From Branchiostoma floridae (taxonomy: Eukaryota > Chordata > Leptocardii > Amphioxiformes > Branchiostomatidae): DNA of 64,000 nucleotides. The stretch spans positions 12,297,351-12,361,350 of the forward strand of contig NC_049994.1 in assembly GCF_000003815.2 (NCBI RefSeq), given 5' to 3'. The position numbers were made by a program, and so were the translations under genes. Under the pieces are notes generated by a model. The model ran no database searches. It worked only from the letters and a program-made list of their open reading frames with translations, and was not told the DNA's origin. Of the stretch, positions 33,750 to 46,433 are shown in pieces; position 1 is the first letter of the stretch; every line of letters starts with the position of its first letter.

Positions 33750-33975
33750 GGACAGTTATAGTGGCTTGGTGCGTGGTGGTTAGGTTCTGGGTTCAAACCT
33801 CTAGCAGGTACCAATGGTGAGTCCTTGGGATGCACCCGTTTTCTCACTTGTCTCAGTTGAAAATGAGTACCTAGCTTGGGTTAGGGACGTCCTCTCAGCT
33901 GAGAGGCAAACCGAAGGTCCTATGTTTGAGGACAGCCATAACTCGAGACATTAGATTCACCCTACCACAGCACCA
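33750..33975 (+). mobile_element. tRNA-headed SINE, copy 3
   Basis: Head with gtggcttggtgcgtggtgg and the B-box-like gggttcaaacc, followed by gagtccttgggatgc, gaaaatgagtacctagc and ttagggacgtcctctc. Same body as the minus-strand SINE at 3095-3475. Confidence 0.6.
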
Positions 33976-34125
33976 CGCCTACAAAATATTGTATCAGCAA
34001 CCGACGCATCCTAAGAACGGCATGTTAAGTTCGCAGTTTCCAAAGTTGCACACAAAGTTACACCAGGTATCACCACGGGTGTTCATAAAGGACACGTAAG
34101 TGACATAACCAACCGTACTTTTTTC

Positions 34126-34397
34126 CAATGCCCGAGTGAGTAGAGCGTTCGCCTTGCATTCAGTAGGTCATAGTTCGATTCCCGGCCGAGTCATACCAAA
34201 GATTTTGAAAAACGTAAACGTATACTATTTTCTCCGTTGAATTCGGTGGAAGTTGAACACACACCACTACCTGTAGACTAACCCCTGCTGTAATGATTGC
34301 ACAAATGTTGTGTGTGGCCCAGGGCTACTGAAATGGAGATGGGTGCCGCCCTATGTACTGTCTGGTTTGGGAAGGACTTTTAACTTTTTTCAAGGAA
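34126..34397 (+). mobile_element. tRNA-headed SINE of a second family
   Basis: cgagtgagtagagcgttcgc followed by agttcgattcccggccgagt gives well-formed A and B boxes 30-40 bp apart. The body ends ggagatgggtgccgccctat and gggaaggacttttaactttt. A real tRNA gene is unlikely because the acceptor stems do not pair and a SINE body follows. Confidence 0.75.
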
Positions 34398-35682
34398 CCC
34401 ACGAACAAATCTAAGACGTGATGAAGTTCCCACCCACCGAAGGCTGATGTAACCTTTAGGCGTACATTATTCTGGCGCCACCCGGAAATGAGATACTATG
34501 GACCGAAGACACGCCGTCTCCTAAGACAATCGAAGTCAATACTTCAACAATTAAAAGCAGTTCCGTGTGGCACTAGATCACTCTTCCCGATGGCACCAAA
34601 TGTCGCAGGATATCAACAGCAAATGATACAACAGGACTAGGAAAATGAAGAAACGTTGTTCAATAGTTTCAGGCTTAATTAATGAAAGTATTACTTTCCG
34701 CTGTGGGACTTTTCAAGGCTGCTTGAAGGAAGCAAAGACACTGTACATAATTGTTGTTGTCTGAGGTCTGTTGTATCGTATTCTTCCGCTGTTATGACAT
34801 TAGACTTTAGAATTGATAGAAGTGAGCAAAATGTGACAAGCTCCGCCAACGTAAAATGTTTCAGCGACTACAAACGAATAACTCGCGATTGGGCGACAGA
34901 GGGTATATATTCGATACAGACACCAAAGTAACACTTTTAAGATAGTTGTAAAAGTCACAAATCCATTGTCCATGGTATATCAGGACAAAAATACAAAAAA
35001 GGGGAATTTCTGCTGAAGTATGAACGTGAGCCGCAAGAAGGCCAAAATTATCATTGGCTTATGTTTATAACACCGTACCACATACCAAATATTATCGTAA
35101 TATATACAGAAACTTTTGAGTTATTTGTAACGAAACACATAAACACAAACAAAAACTGTATCTCCTTTTCAATGAGGTAACGAAACATATATGTATACAG
35201 GCTTTGTGATCGCCCACCGACCATCACAGCATGTTTAAAGGTTTGCCAGAAAACATTTTACGTTCCCGTGCACATTGAATATCCCACAAACGAGTCCCAT
35301 TTTTAAACAGGAAGTTCCAACAGCAGTTATCAGACAGACAGCTCCAATAAACGCACGCGTTGGCGCACAGTACCTCTCACTTAACGACGACCTGATTGTG
35401 CCGTGCTTTTAATAGAGTATTCCGTGGTTGATGAGGTAGGGCGAGGTCAGGCCTTCCTCAGTGATTTCCAACATAACGTCTCTGTCCGCGGTACTGAAAC
35501 ACCGCCCGCGTGTGGAGGGGATCTCCTGTGGGAGGACTTACATGAATGTGCCAACATTATTGAACGAGCGGTCTGGAAAATCACTCGATCATCATGCTGC
35601 TCCATTAGGGAAGTACTCCGTGAGTTGATAATGCCAGGTGGATGCTTAACGCCAGGCGCTGGTGGAGCGGAACACGCCCAAG
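34398..35682. other. No gene recognised
   Basis: Includes part of a 125-codon plus-strand open frame (35403-35780) with no recognisable domain. Confidence 0.4.
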
Positions 35683-35900
35683 TTTGGACGGCTATTTATG
35701 GATCGGTTTGTCCCTCGATCGCAGATGTTAGGAGGGAAGATTGTACCTTTGTTCTGAGTGACTTTTTACTCACGAGATAGCGAGAAAATGTGGACGTCCA
35801 ACCTCACCTAAATTTGGACGTCTATTTATGGATCGGTTTGTTCCTCGATCGTAGATATTAGGGAATGTCGTACCTTTTTGCTGAGTGACCTTTTTTTGTC
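35683..35900. repeat. Tandem duplication, 130 bp offset
   Basis: tttggacg(g/t)ctatttatgg and ggtttgt(c/t)cctcgatcg start at 35683 and again at 35813. The end of the 125-codon frame lies in the first copy. Confidence 0.85.
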
Positions 35901-37480
35901 AGCGCGCGTTATTGGTACGGAAAGTTAAATACTGTGGCAAGACTTGAGTACGTAGTACATGTGATTGTGAATGTAAAGGTAAACCTTAAACGCCTGGTGT
36001 AGCTGTATCTGAACACATTTAAACACTTCAAAATTAGAAAATCCTCTAAATTCTTTTGAGATTAGAATATCCAAATACAAAGGCAATTTACCATTTAAAG
36101 GATAGCCTTGTTGAATTCATATCTTACAGATAATTCTCCACAACATGTTAGAGTGTTGGTCTGGACCTGTACTTAAATCTCTTTACCTGTAACTGAAAAT
36201 ATCTTACGAGTATATATAACCTTGTCGTAGCTGTGGTTTCAAAGTCCCACCCGCCTTTCAATTCTGGCAAATCCCAGTCCAACTCCAGCTAACAGCCATA
36301 TGAACACGCAGTTTTCACCCATTGATTCCTAATATACCAACTCAGCGACAAATTGAAAACTTTCTTCATCACCGAGCCTTAATCCATTTAACATTAAGCC
36401 AACCATGAATAAATTTTCCACAGTGACGGTTAGGAGTATTGTTACCCATACCTCCCCGTCCCCATGGCCCTGCCAACCGTCTTTCGTCCCAATTTAATTT
36501 TCCGATATTGCAAATTACATTAGGCCGTGGAAGAGGCAGCTATATCAAGTGACTCGACGATTTTACGGTGTTAGAACAGTTGCACATGAAAGCACGCCTC
36601 CGTACACAGTGAATACCGTAATGTAGAAAACGCATTCAAGGTTCAAATCAGCACCGACATTCAAAGTATTCTAACAATCTTGCCGTTGTGAATAACACAC
36701 TTTCAAACGATTTGGCTTCCCATGATCACCATTACAGGTACATTTTAGGCATGCCTGAGGTCGAGACTGAAATCAGACTAAGGTACCATGTGACAGAATG
36801 TTCCTAATTGCTAAACAGATTAAGCCATCGCGTTTCGCTCGCCCTTAAGGCATAATTAGTTGCGGTTGTAATGAACATCTACGCCTATCTCATTAGTGAC
36901 ACTAAGTGCTGATCGCTGAGATTCAGTGAAGCGATTCTAGCAGTTATTTACCACAACGTTAGCAGTACCGGTACAAAACCAGTTTTCTTGTTGGACCGAT
37001 CCGGAAAAAACGAACCTGAAAAATATCAGTTGACCAGATGTTGAACTGATTAGAAAATGAACAGATTATACCGGCACTTCGACTGCAGGCGTATTTTGAG
37101 GCTTGTTGGTCCAAGGAAATAGCAAGAGCGAAGTAAGGAGAGATGATAGTCATTTTAATGATTTTTTTTACAGTAAAACTTGGTCTAACTTAATAGAGGT
37201 AGTTAGCACTGTTATTTACCTCCACGTTAGCACCATGCCTGTGGGAAGGAAGTTCAGACAAACTCACACACACTCTGAGGTGCCCAAAAAGAATGATCAA
37301 TGAATCCTATATTGACAGTGCTGTTACTGACAGTGTCCTTTTCTAATCCTTTCAAAAACGCAGGAGATGTCATTTCAGAGGATTGAATTTTCAAAATTTT
37401 CTCTAGAAAGCTCGTCTTTGCTAAAAAAAATGCAGGTATGTTCTATTGTCACCTTCGCTTCACATTCTCATGAAGAGAGC
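35901..37480. other. No gene recognised
   Basis: Unique sequence; no supported features. Confidence 0.4.
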
Positions 37481-37489
37481 GTTTTCATG

Positions 37490-37560
37490 TGACGTCAACG
37501 GTGTGTCCTCCGCCATGTTGGTGTCCCGATTTGCATATCAGTGAATCATGGCTCAAAAAA
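37490..37560. mobile_element. Half of a gccatgttggtgtcc element
   Basis: tgacgtcaacggtgtg, cgccatgttggtgtcccgat and ttgcatatcagtgaatcatg match the left ends of the elements at 42341 and 46158. The matching right end near 37690 is too diverged to be sure. Confidence 0.5.
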
Positions 37561-39410
37561 CTGCTTTAAATGTTTGCAGGTCAAAAACCTATATCAGAAG
37601 GATATCTAAAAACTTGGCAATAAAACAGAAAAAATATTGTGTGCGCTTGCGATACGATTCAAAGAAATGCCAATAGTGCCACCACCGTGACACTAAGAAC
37701 CTGCACGTTTTATTGACATGGAATTGAGTGAGTGAAAACCCCTCTATATTAGACTCTATACACCCCAAACTTAACTCCCCACCACCTACGTTGAAATGAT
37801 TCTCTCAAAAAGAGGATCATTTCTGACTGCATTCCCCACTTCAAATGACAGTCCTCAAGAAGAACTAACGACCTTGTAAAAGAGACAAAACGCATTCGGG
37901 TGTGTCATTAGAAGTGCACCTGTTCTGAGTGTACGCACTTCTACATCTCGAGCCATTATTAGTATTGCTTTAGCAGGCATTTTAAGACTCTAAGTCGTAC
38001 AAACGTACACTCAATTTGCCGTATATCTGATAAGAGTGGTCTTATCCAATTCCGATGACTCGCGCCGTAATACTTTAAGACCCTCACATCCTGCAGTCGC
38101 TGTAACTCATGGTTAATGACAATTACCAATCTATCGCTAAATAGCAAATCGTTTAAGAAAAATCAGATATCCAATCATGTGTGAAAAATATGAAGATGGT
38201 TTTCTCATTAGTAAAAGCCATGGTAATTGGTATTTCGCTGTAAAGTACATTTTGCAACTCTTAGGTCATATATATCACTATTTCCTGTGCTGATAGTTTG
38301 ACAGCAAAGGCAGTGGATCACTAGAAAGCACTTGAAACTCTGCTTGTATAAAGTACATTTTGCCGAATCAACGTAATGCCAAGGTCAGACATAGACAAAC
38401 ACTTAGAGAGATATTCTGAACGCATAAAGAGATTTTTTTAAAGAAGAAAATGAACTTGTGATAGCCTTACGGAGTTTCAGAAGTACTAGAAATCTGAAGA
38501 TGCTTCCATTTTATTTTCCTATCACGTAAACGATGTTTATGGACAAGTGTTTATGTTTACAATTCCTTGTAAGAAAGATAAAAACAAATGTTTCCAAGCT
38601 ATAGCAAGTCTTATTCATCATGATAAACCTAACCTATCATTTCTTTTGTACCACACAAAATGAATGAGGAAAATATTCAAAATCAGTGCAGACTCCCTGC
38701 ATGTACCGGGTCATTGCCCCCGCCGTGTCGTTTGTATGCACTTGAACCCCCGACTCGAGCTAAGACCCTGTAACAGCTTGTCTTTACCTTCCGGGGAGGA
38801 AGAAGATCTGTTACTCGATGCGGAAAATTGAATCCGCTAAAGATGGGAACGACGGAGAATGAAAAGAACGTTGATGGAAAATTATATTACACCGTCGTCT
38901 TGCTCCTAGTCAAATTGGACCGTTCTAACGAACTGTTATGGTCCAATTTTCCTCGTTTCCTGCTTCATTTGTATTCCATCTGTACCAAGGCCGTCTGCGG
39001 CGGGATTTGGCCCCTAAAGACTGAGTGAGAGGCTGATCCTATCGGGGCAGATGCTGAGAACAGATATGCTCCACTGTGAACCACTTCAGTCTGGATTGTT
39101 GTCAACGAACAGAAAACGTCTCGACCGACGAGTCGGTATGTAACTATGACGAGACGTCCGTTTAGGACAGTCGTGATTTTGGGAGGATCCTAGTATTGTG
39201 GTCAACAGAAATTGATAGTAAGTTAGTATCAAATACGTACCGACCTATTGTAATCTTTGTACACTGTTTCTGTGGTTTCTTGTCAGTTCCAGGTCGGCCA
39301 TGTTGAATCTTGCATTCGCGGGAAATTCGCGATGATCGTCGGGTAATTCAATCTCCAGCAGATGTTGTGATTAATACTACACCCCAACAGGGTGACAAGA
39401 GAGTGTTTTC
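37561..39410. other. No gene recognised
   Basis: Unique sequence; no supported features. Confidence 0.4.
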
Positions 39411-39515
39411 TGTCTCCCTCTCTCTCTCTCTTCTTATCTATCTCTTCTCTCTTTTATCCCCCTCTCTCTCTCTCTTTCTCCCTCTCCCTTTCTGCTCTCT
39501 CCTCTATCCCTCTCT

Positions 39516-39595
<80 letters not shown>

Positions 39596-39668
39596 CTTCT
39601 CTCTCCCTTTTCCCTCCCTCTATTCCATATCTCTCTCATTTCTCTCCCTTCCTCTCTCCCTCCCTCTG
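39411..39668. repeat. (CT)n-rich pyrimidine tract
   Basis: Almost purely C and T, with an uninterrupted TC run of roughly 75 bp around 39515-39590. The opposite strand is polypurine. Open frames here are low-complexity artefacts. Confidence 0.95.
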
Positions 39669-40333
39669 CTAACTCTCAAAGCAGTATGGGTGAGAGAATA
39701 AAGTCTAGCATTTCTGTTTGCCATTGTTTGCGAAGGCTTGCAAGTACATCAACCTCACATCTACCACATCCCTGTTCACTGAACATCGAATCCTTTAAGC
39801 TAGGTTATGTGCTGTGTTGATGCGCTGCCCTGCTCAGTAAACATAAAAGATATTCCCGACAATTTTCGACATGCACTAAGCCTAATCACACTGAGCGCTT
39901 TAGCGTGTCCCAATAATCAAATCAAAACTTCGTTACGTGATTCTAAACTCGAAGGTTGCTTGTCAATGACCGAACGAACAATTCCTTGCCATGTAGGCGA
40001 GAATGAAAGACTTATATGTAACTCAGTTCTCTGTAAGACTTCGTGCGGTTTAAAGCTAATGCCTCCTGTTAATTTTACACCCTAATACGATTAGGACTGT
40101 CCTTTGAAGGCCTTTATCAATATTTACAATGGTTCTATCCGCTTACGAGGCCAGTGCAGCTTAAGCAATTGCGTGTGTGACGCGGGTTAGACTTGAAGTC
40201 GCAGAGTAGATTTGTCAGAAAAATGCGAGCTAGCTTAGCTTAATCTTGGAGAAACAGCCGCATCAGCAAGCGTGTATCCACAAGGGGAGAGGAGGGAAAT
40301 GAGATTTCGTGACGCACATTGTTGATTACCCCG
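39669..40333. other. No gene recognised
   Basis: Unique sequence; no supported features. Confidence 0.4.
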
Positions 40334-40336
40334 TTA

Positions 40337-40600
40337 AGGTGTATCCCACTTCACATGGGGCACCGGTGCGGCACTGCGGGGTTCGTAGATGACTCAACGA
40401 ATTTAAGAGATAAAGCCATAAAGAACGAATTTTCTTACGTTTTGTGTATTTTGTGGTCTTCTAAGTTAAAGTCATACTTTTAAGTATTACGCAATTTCTA
40501 AATTGTAAAAACAAAAATCGTCGAAAATGACACAACAGTGCCGCAGTGAACGAACCCCGCAGTGCCGCACCGGTGCCCCAAGTGCAGTGAGATACCACCT
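40337..40600. mobile_element. 264 bp Harbinger-like MITE, TTA-flanked
   Basis: About 50 bp terminal inverted repeats: left aggtgtatcccacttcacat and right (inverted) aggtggtatctcactgcact, both continuing into ggggcaccggtgcggcactg. TTA lies outside both ends (40334-40336 and 40601-40603). Confidence 0.85.
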
Positions 40601-40759
40601 TTAGAGAGAAGCAAAAGTTTTTCAGACATGCGTGCTGTGGTGAGAAGGGAAAGACTTTCCAGTGGCATATATAATACACTGATTGTGTCCCACAGTCTCC
40701 ATTAATATCTTCGCTATGAAAGACGTATTTTCTACTGCAGGTGTACGTGTTAAAATCAA

Positions 40760-40930
40760 GTTTACATCAGCCACCGAACCTCCCAGCTATAGCTAGACGT
40801 CATGTCCTTGGGAAAGACATTTACTTAACACGACTTTCCTCACTCCACCCATGTATAAAGACGGGTACCTGACTTCCGTAGGGAGTTAAAAGTCGATGGA
40901 AGGAGGCGGAAGGTGAATCTTCCGACTGGC
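40760..40930 (+). mobile_element. SINE body fragment, copy 4
   Basis: gtccttgggaaagacattta, cgactttcctcactccaccc and gggtacctgacttccgtagg match the SINE body in plus orientation. Confidence 0.55.
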
Positions 40931-42335
40931 TGTCCATAAAGGCGTCAATGTTTCCATCACTAGTACTGTTCAGTGTGTGGCCATAGCGCTAGATATCGCT
41001 AACCCGGTATCCAAGCTGTATTATAGCTCCCGAGTAAAAGTATTTGCAGAGCAGACGGAAGATACTCGGGATCTATATTCGGCTGGACACCACTCTACGA
41101 TATCGCGAATTCAAAACTACCACGAATGTATCACTCCATTTTCTCCCTTCCTCGAAATTATATCTCCTCGACCGAGCTTCCCTTGGCCACCTTCCCCTAC
41201 TTTTGCATAGAAAATCGTTAGAATGAAACCTCAAATTTGCCACGACATTACAATAGGCCGATAAAGCTCGCTGGCAATGCACCAGATTACAATGCAATTA
41301 GCTGCAGGTACATTTGCTAAAGCCGGGGTTTTGTGTTGATGGTTTAATGCGCTAATTAATCCACCTCTTTTATCACTTAGGGTCTTTTAGATGTGAGCAT
41401 GTGTGCAATATGATCAAGATGAAGTTTGACAAATCTAAGCGTATCTGTGTATGCAGGAAAGACGGGGATGTATTAAAGAGACAACATTTGCAAGCAAACC
41501 ATTCCTCTCATACAGAAATGGATTTTCTGAAAACTAACTCAATGCAAAATTAGATTATGTAAAAAGAAATCGTTCATGAATTATAAGAAAATATTACAAA
41601 ACCGTCACCAAAATAACAAGGGGGGTAACACAAAAGATAGAAAAGACAGGAAGACGTGAGAAAGGCAAGAAGGAACAAAAAGGACTGAAAGAAGACGAGG
41701 GAAAGGAGTGTTGCCTTGAATCTTAATTCGATAAACTCAGAAGAGACTTGTCCGCGTGTCCTTTAGAGTCAGCGCACACGACATCGATTACAGATAAAGT
41801 CAGGCGCGGACCGCAGGAGTGTATAATTGGCTGAGCGGCGAGTGTTCTCTCGTGTTCGCCTGTCAGAAAGCCCTCTTGAGCCGGGACCTTGGAACTCATC
41901 ACAAAGCACCTTAACAAGCATCATCGATCGGTAGTAATGAGGGCATGGAAGTCAGCCCGACGGGAGTTCACACCCCTCCAGATATTGGGGTAATATCATC
42001 AACCCTGGCCCGGTTTGGCTACGTTATTGGCAGCTTGTACACAGAGGAGATACCGAGGATTGAAGGAAGGGAGGATTTAATCAGATATAGGGCTCTTGTT
42101 GCGTCTTCTGTTCCTCCAAGCTTGTTTAACCGGTGAACCGTAAAGTTAGGTATTCGACGTTGTCCAATCTCAAGGCTTTCCACTTTGTTTCAACTCGTAT
42201 CCGTTATTGCTCCAGTAGTGAAAAGTTCGCTTTGTTCTTCAATTCAATTCGCTTAGCCTCCCCGCTAAGCTTACATTATCTTTTGATGTTCTTTGTACAA
42301 AGCCTTTTCACTCACTTTTGGGACATCGTTGAAAC
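40931..42335. other. No gene recognised
   Basis: Several 60-75 codon frames on both strands (for example 41945-42136) show nothing recognisable. Confidence 0.4.
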
Positions 42336-42340
42336 AGGGA

Positions 42341-42600
42341 GGTGCTGATCGCCATGTTGGTGTCCCTATTTACATTTTGATATGTTATAGTTCAAGGATA
42401 TACAGCATTTGTGTGTTCCATGAGAAGGTTTTTTTGCTATTCATATGGAATTATCTTCTTTGAGCTGTAGACATTCAATAGCAATTGTTTTATAGCGCTA
42501 TGAGATAGTGAAATCTCCGTAAACGCTTTGAGTTGAGCTATGGTTCACTAACATGCAAATAAGGACACCGACACGGAGGTGGACAGTGATGACGTCACAG
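42341..42600. mobile_element. Inverted-repeat element of the gccatgttggtgtcc family
   Basis: Left arm cgccatgttggtgtccctat; right arm (inverted) ccgtgtcggtgtccttattt followed by gcatgttagtgaaccatagc. Related copies at 37490 and 46158. Confidence 0.65.
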
Positions 42601-42678
42601 AAAAAAACGGCCAATGTGTGAGAAAAGTTTGACATGAACATACAACACGATGCCCTGATCAAAGATTGTCTGAAAGCA

Positions 42679-42702
42679 GCACACACACACACACACACAC
42701 CA
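42679..42702. repeat. (CA)n microsatellite
   Basis: About eleven CA units. Confidence 0.9.
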
Positions 42703-43043
42703 CAAACAAATGGCACCGAAAACAAAATAAATTATTGTGAAGGCAATAAATACAAAAAAATTGCAAAATCTCAACCCGTATTTGTTTTACTCAGTTTGCT
42801 GAGCGGTGCACTGAATCTGACGGTAAATGGCCGAGAGGGTAGCAGTAAACGTCACCCGCCATTATCTTCATGCATTTTATGAAACTGCCCCAGAGGACAA
42901 ATTATCAATAATGCAATTTTGTGGTTTCGGGTCACAGTGTAAGTGTGTGGGAGTGGTGGCAGTGTTCCACCACACAGAAATGTTTAACATGTAATTCGTC
43001 TAGAGGTAAGCTTCGTGATTGGGAAAATAAGGACAACAACTAA

Positions 43044-43256
43044 GGGAGCGGTCACATAGGTCGTGCGATCGTCGCACGACTTTGATGCCATAGGATTTTC
43101 AAGCAGGCCGTGACAAAACCAACCACCGACATGGATCCAAGACAGCATTTTGTGTACCAAGACAGTTGAACTTTGCAGGAGACGTACATTTTTGTCCTCT
43201 AAAACGCCCGAAGTTAGCGATCGTTCGACGATCGTACGACCTATGTGGCCACGCCC
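43044..43256. mobile_element. 213 bp Harbinger-like MITE, TAA-flanked
   Basis: Left gggagcggtcacataggtcg and right (inverted) gggcgtggccacataggtcg, continuing (g/a)cgatcgtcg(c/a)acga, give about 36 bp inverted repeats. TAA lies outside both ends (43041-43043 and 43257-43259). Confidence 0.85.
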
Positions 43257-45747
43257 TAATGGAATCGTATTCTTTCACCTTTATCAAAACAAGCAAATGT
43301 GTCTTTACTGTGCTTCGATTGGGAATCGATAAATGTGGAAATCAATAACTAAGTTAATTAACAAATGTATCATCAGCGACACAGTCCACATGACGAAATA
43401 TAATGCCTGCTCATTAACGATGGCGGCCATATGGTCTTTTGAGTCATTTCCGATAAAGTTTCAACCCAACTCCGTAAGGAAACTATGCACACCGTCTTTT
43501 GGTACAGCCTCTGAACATTGAGGTTATAAAAAAAACTATTAGATGGTAATATTATCCTTTCATAGAAACAATTTAGGTCGTCAACACCTTTTTTTCTATT
43601 ATAGTTTCCGATTATTCAATTCGATCAGCTTGGAGTATACTCCACTTGCCTGATTTCCCTTGTTATCTACCTCACTGTACCTAGAAAAACTAGTCTTGCA
43701 TTTGTGACCTCCATTCTTTAATGTTACCCAGTTAGAAAAAATTCTCATGGAATTATGTGTGGGAAGAGCAGTGCAAAAACTTAGCTACTAGAGCGCTCGC
43801 TATTCCTATTCTAGAGACTTGATTCTAGAAATTACACAAAGCATATATACAGTGTTTGAATATACCAAAGAAATATTTCAAAAACACTGGTAAAAAGAAA
43901 TTCAAAATCCATGCACAATCTGTTTTCGGCTAGCCTGCAATGGGGGGTTATCAGGAGATTTAGTAATCAAACTGGGATATTATTGAATTCCCATGAATAT
44001 TAATCGCCCTTCTGCGTCGTGGGAGCTCCTGATTATATGCTTTTACCCCTGCCTGCTGAATTTGGAATACTGCCACCCGACGTCTGTCATAGAAAAGTGC
44101 GGGCGTCTCCGGCGCAGCGTGAAATAGAAAACTGATCATTTCCCGATTTTATTGCGATGGATGGGGGAGCGATGAACGTCTATCATACTCCATTTGTGGG
44201 GCCTCATAAGCACCGTGCGTCTGGAGTACAGGGGGCGGAAGTAGTCCGGTTATTTTGCTAAAAGGGGGGCTGTACATCTTGTGGTCGACGTAGAGCGTTC
44301 ATCACAGAATAACAAAATTCTTTGTATGAAACTGCCCCAGAGGACAATGTGTTTTATACATATCGGCGACCGCCTGTCTATTTCCTCCGAGCAGTTCTGA
44401 CTGGTTTACATTGTACTGCAGCACAGGTGTCGTTGCTTGCAGATGCGGTTCCATACGTAAAGTATTTACATCATAGTGTAATAAACTCAGTCGCAAACGT
44501 GACTGAGTTTATGTCCCCTCCTCTTCACGATGACTAAAGTAGATTTCGTGATCCATACATGCCACAGATATTCAAATTCGGAGGGAAAAGAGGATGAGGC
44601 TTGTGGAAGGTCAAGGATGAAAGTAATCATTAGACGGCTCTGCTGAAAACGTAGATTGACATTGTGATTTTTTGCAATACGACAGACCCATTTCATGAGA
44701 AGTCCCTACATTTGGGACCTCCACTTGAAAATGTAACTCCGTTAGAAAAACTACCCATGTATGTAACAAGAGGAATACCAGTGCAATAGCCTACCAGGTA
44801 GAATACTAGCTTGATTGTGTTTAAAAAGGGACTTTGAAAATTGTGCTTTATCTCCTTGACACCGTACACCTAGCACTTATGAGAAAAAAACAGGTAGTTG
44901 ACGCACACAATTGTGAGGCCACCAGCAGTAGAAACGGAGGTGTGAAGAAGGTTTAACATGGAACGTTGTACACCAAATTCCGATGGGGTCTGTCCGAGGT
45001 GCTGAAATGACGATGATTCAAACGTGTGGAGTTTAGTTGAGCTGTGGAAAGTCTTCCACAGCCTATCGTAGGTAGGAGACCTAACAGAAATGATAACAGG
45101 AAGAAGACGTAGAGAGGCGTTCATGTCATTTCTATCTTTATGGACAGTCCCTGGATCCTTTTTCTTTCTTCACAGTTCGTTTCTTCCGTCAATGTTTCAG
45201 TGGAAGGTGTATTCATGTCCTGCCAATGCATTCCATTTATCTTCACACGCACCCCACACACTTATTTTTCTCGGTTCCTACTAGCAGGGCAAATGTCAAG
45301 GCAAAATACAAATAAACGCCCCAAGTTTTGCTTTGATATTCTGCAAGACTACTTGATAAGCAAGGTTAGAAACTCTTTCCTTCAGGCCCGCTGGAGCGAG
45401 TAAAACTCACCAAGAACTTGTAATATCGACTAGAAACCTGCCTGTTCAACATTCAAAAATCACCGTCTATTCAACACCAAATAAGTGCAATTTCACTCGG
45501 GTCGAGAGGGTAAAACTCCAAGGTACTAAGATAGTGACCTAGTGGTCAACTTTGCATCTCACTTGGAAGTACAAGGGGGAAATGGGAAGCAGTGGATGAA
45601 ACGCTTTATTGCGTTTCCGCCGGCACGAGCAAACTCGAGTGGGACGGAAGCGACCTTTCAGTCAAAATGAACTCTCTACAAATCTCTAGTATCTAGTATG
45701 CTTGGAGTGTACTTCTAGCAATGTGACTTGTAGGTCACGGAATACGT
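43257..45747. other. No gene; a few internally repeated segments
   Basis: A 23-base string at 44325-44347 is identical to 42878-42900 (core gaaactgccccagaggacaa). Sequence near 43700-43830 resembles 44710-44820 (gacctcca, gttagaaaaa, ccagtgcaa order). No coding evidence. Confidence 0.5.
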
Positions 45748-45750
45748 TAA

Positions 45751-45996
45751 AGCCCCTTTCAACTACAGAGGGTGCAACCGCCCTGCGCTCTGTGAGCGAC
45801 CAAAGATTTCACAGATCGCTCAGGGATTTTCCTAGTTAAAGAAGTACATTTCTGTGTGTTTGCTTGTCTTTTAGATCATGCCTTTTCTTTTTCTTTCTTG
45901 CATCATAGTATAATGTTGAAATCAAGGGTATCGCAACCCCAATTTTGGACGTCGTTGTAACATCTCTCAGCGATCGCCGTCTAGTGGAAAGGGGCC
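45751..45996. mobile_element. 246 bp Harbinger-like MITE, TAA-flanked
   Basis: Left agcccctttcaactacagag and right (inverted) ggcccctttccactagacgg, with further inverted similarity inward around gatcgctcag/ctcagcgatcg. TAA lies outside both ends (45748-45750 and 45997-45999). Confidence 0.75.
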
Positions 45997-46157
45997 TAAT
46001 GTAATATAGCAAGTTTTGTTATCACTTACATTTAGAGCCGGAAACTATGGAAGTAGGTTGATGGTATATGTGATAACATGGTTGCGATTACTTTAACTCC
46101 AAACAGATGTTAGGAGAGTAGGTAACATGTACCTGTTTTCTGACTGGGCGTTTTGGG

Positions 46158-46433
46158 GTGACGTAATTACTAATTACGCCGCCATGTTGGTATCTCATTT
46201 TGCATATCATCGAACCATGTCCCAAGCTTTTTTGGACACGTTGAGACCTCCTAACCCTATCATATTTCCACTTGAAAATCTTGCATCAGATGGATAAAAT
46301 GTTACATAAAATGTGTACATCTCAGAGACGAGAATACCAAGAGATTAGTTTTTAGAAAATGACGACAAGGCAAAAAACTGGCATACGTCATCTGAATGCA
46401 AGTACGGACACCAAAATGGCGCCCAACGCCCGC
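46158..46433. mobile_element. Inverted-repeat element of the gccatgttggtgtcc family
   Basis: Left arm gacgtaattac, gccgccatgttggtatctca; right arm (inverted) gggcgccattttggtgtccg and tgcattcagatgacgtatgc. Confidence 0.65.

Noticed and set aside
34132-34200. Possible tRNA gene
   Set aside because: A and B boxes are present but acceptor stems do not pair and a SINE body follows.
35403-35780. 125-codon plus-strand frame
   Set aside because: No recognisable domain; ends in a local duplication whose second copy is not open in the same way.
39310-39820. Leu/Ser-rich frames of 120-142 codons
   Set aside because: Low-complexity CT repeat.
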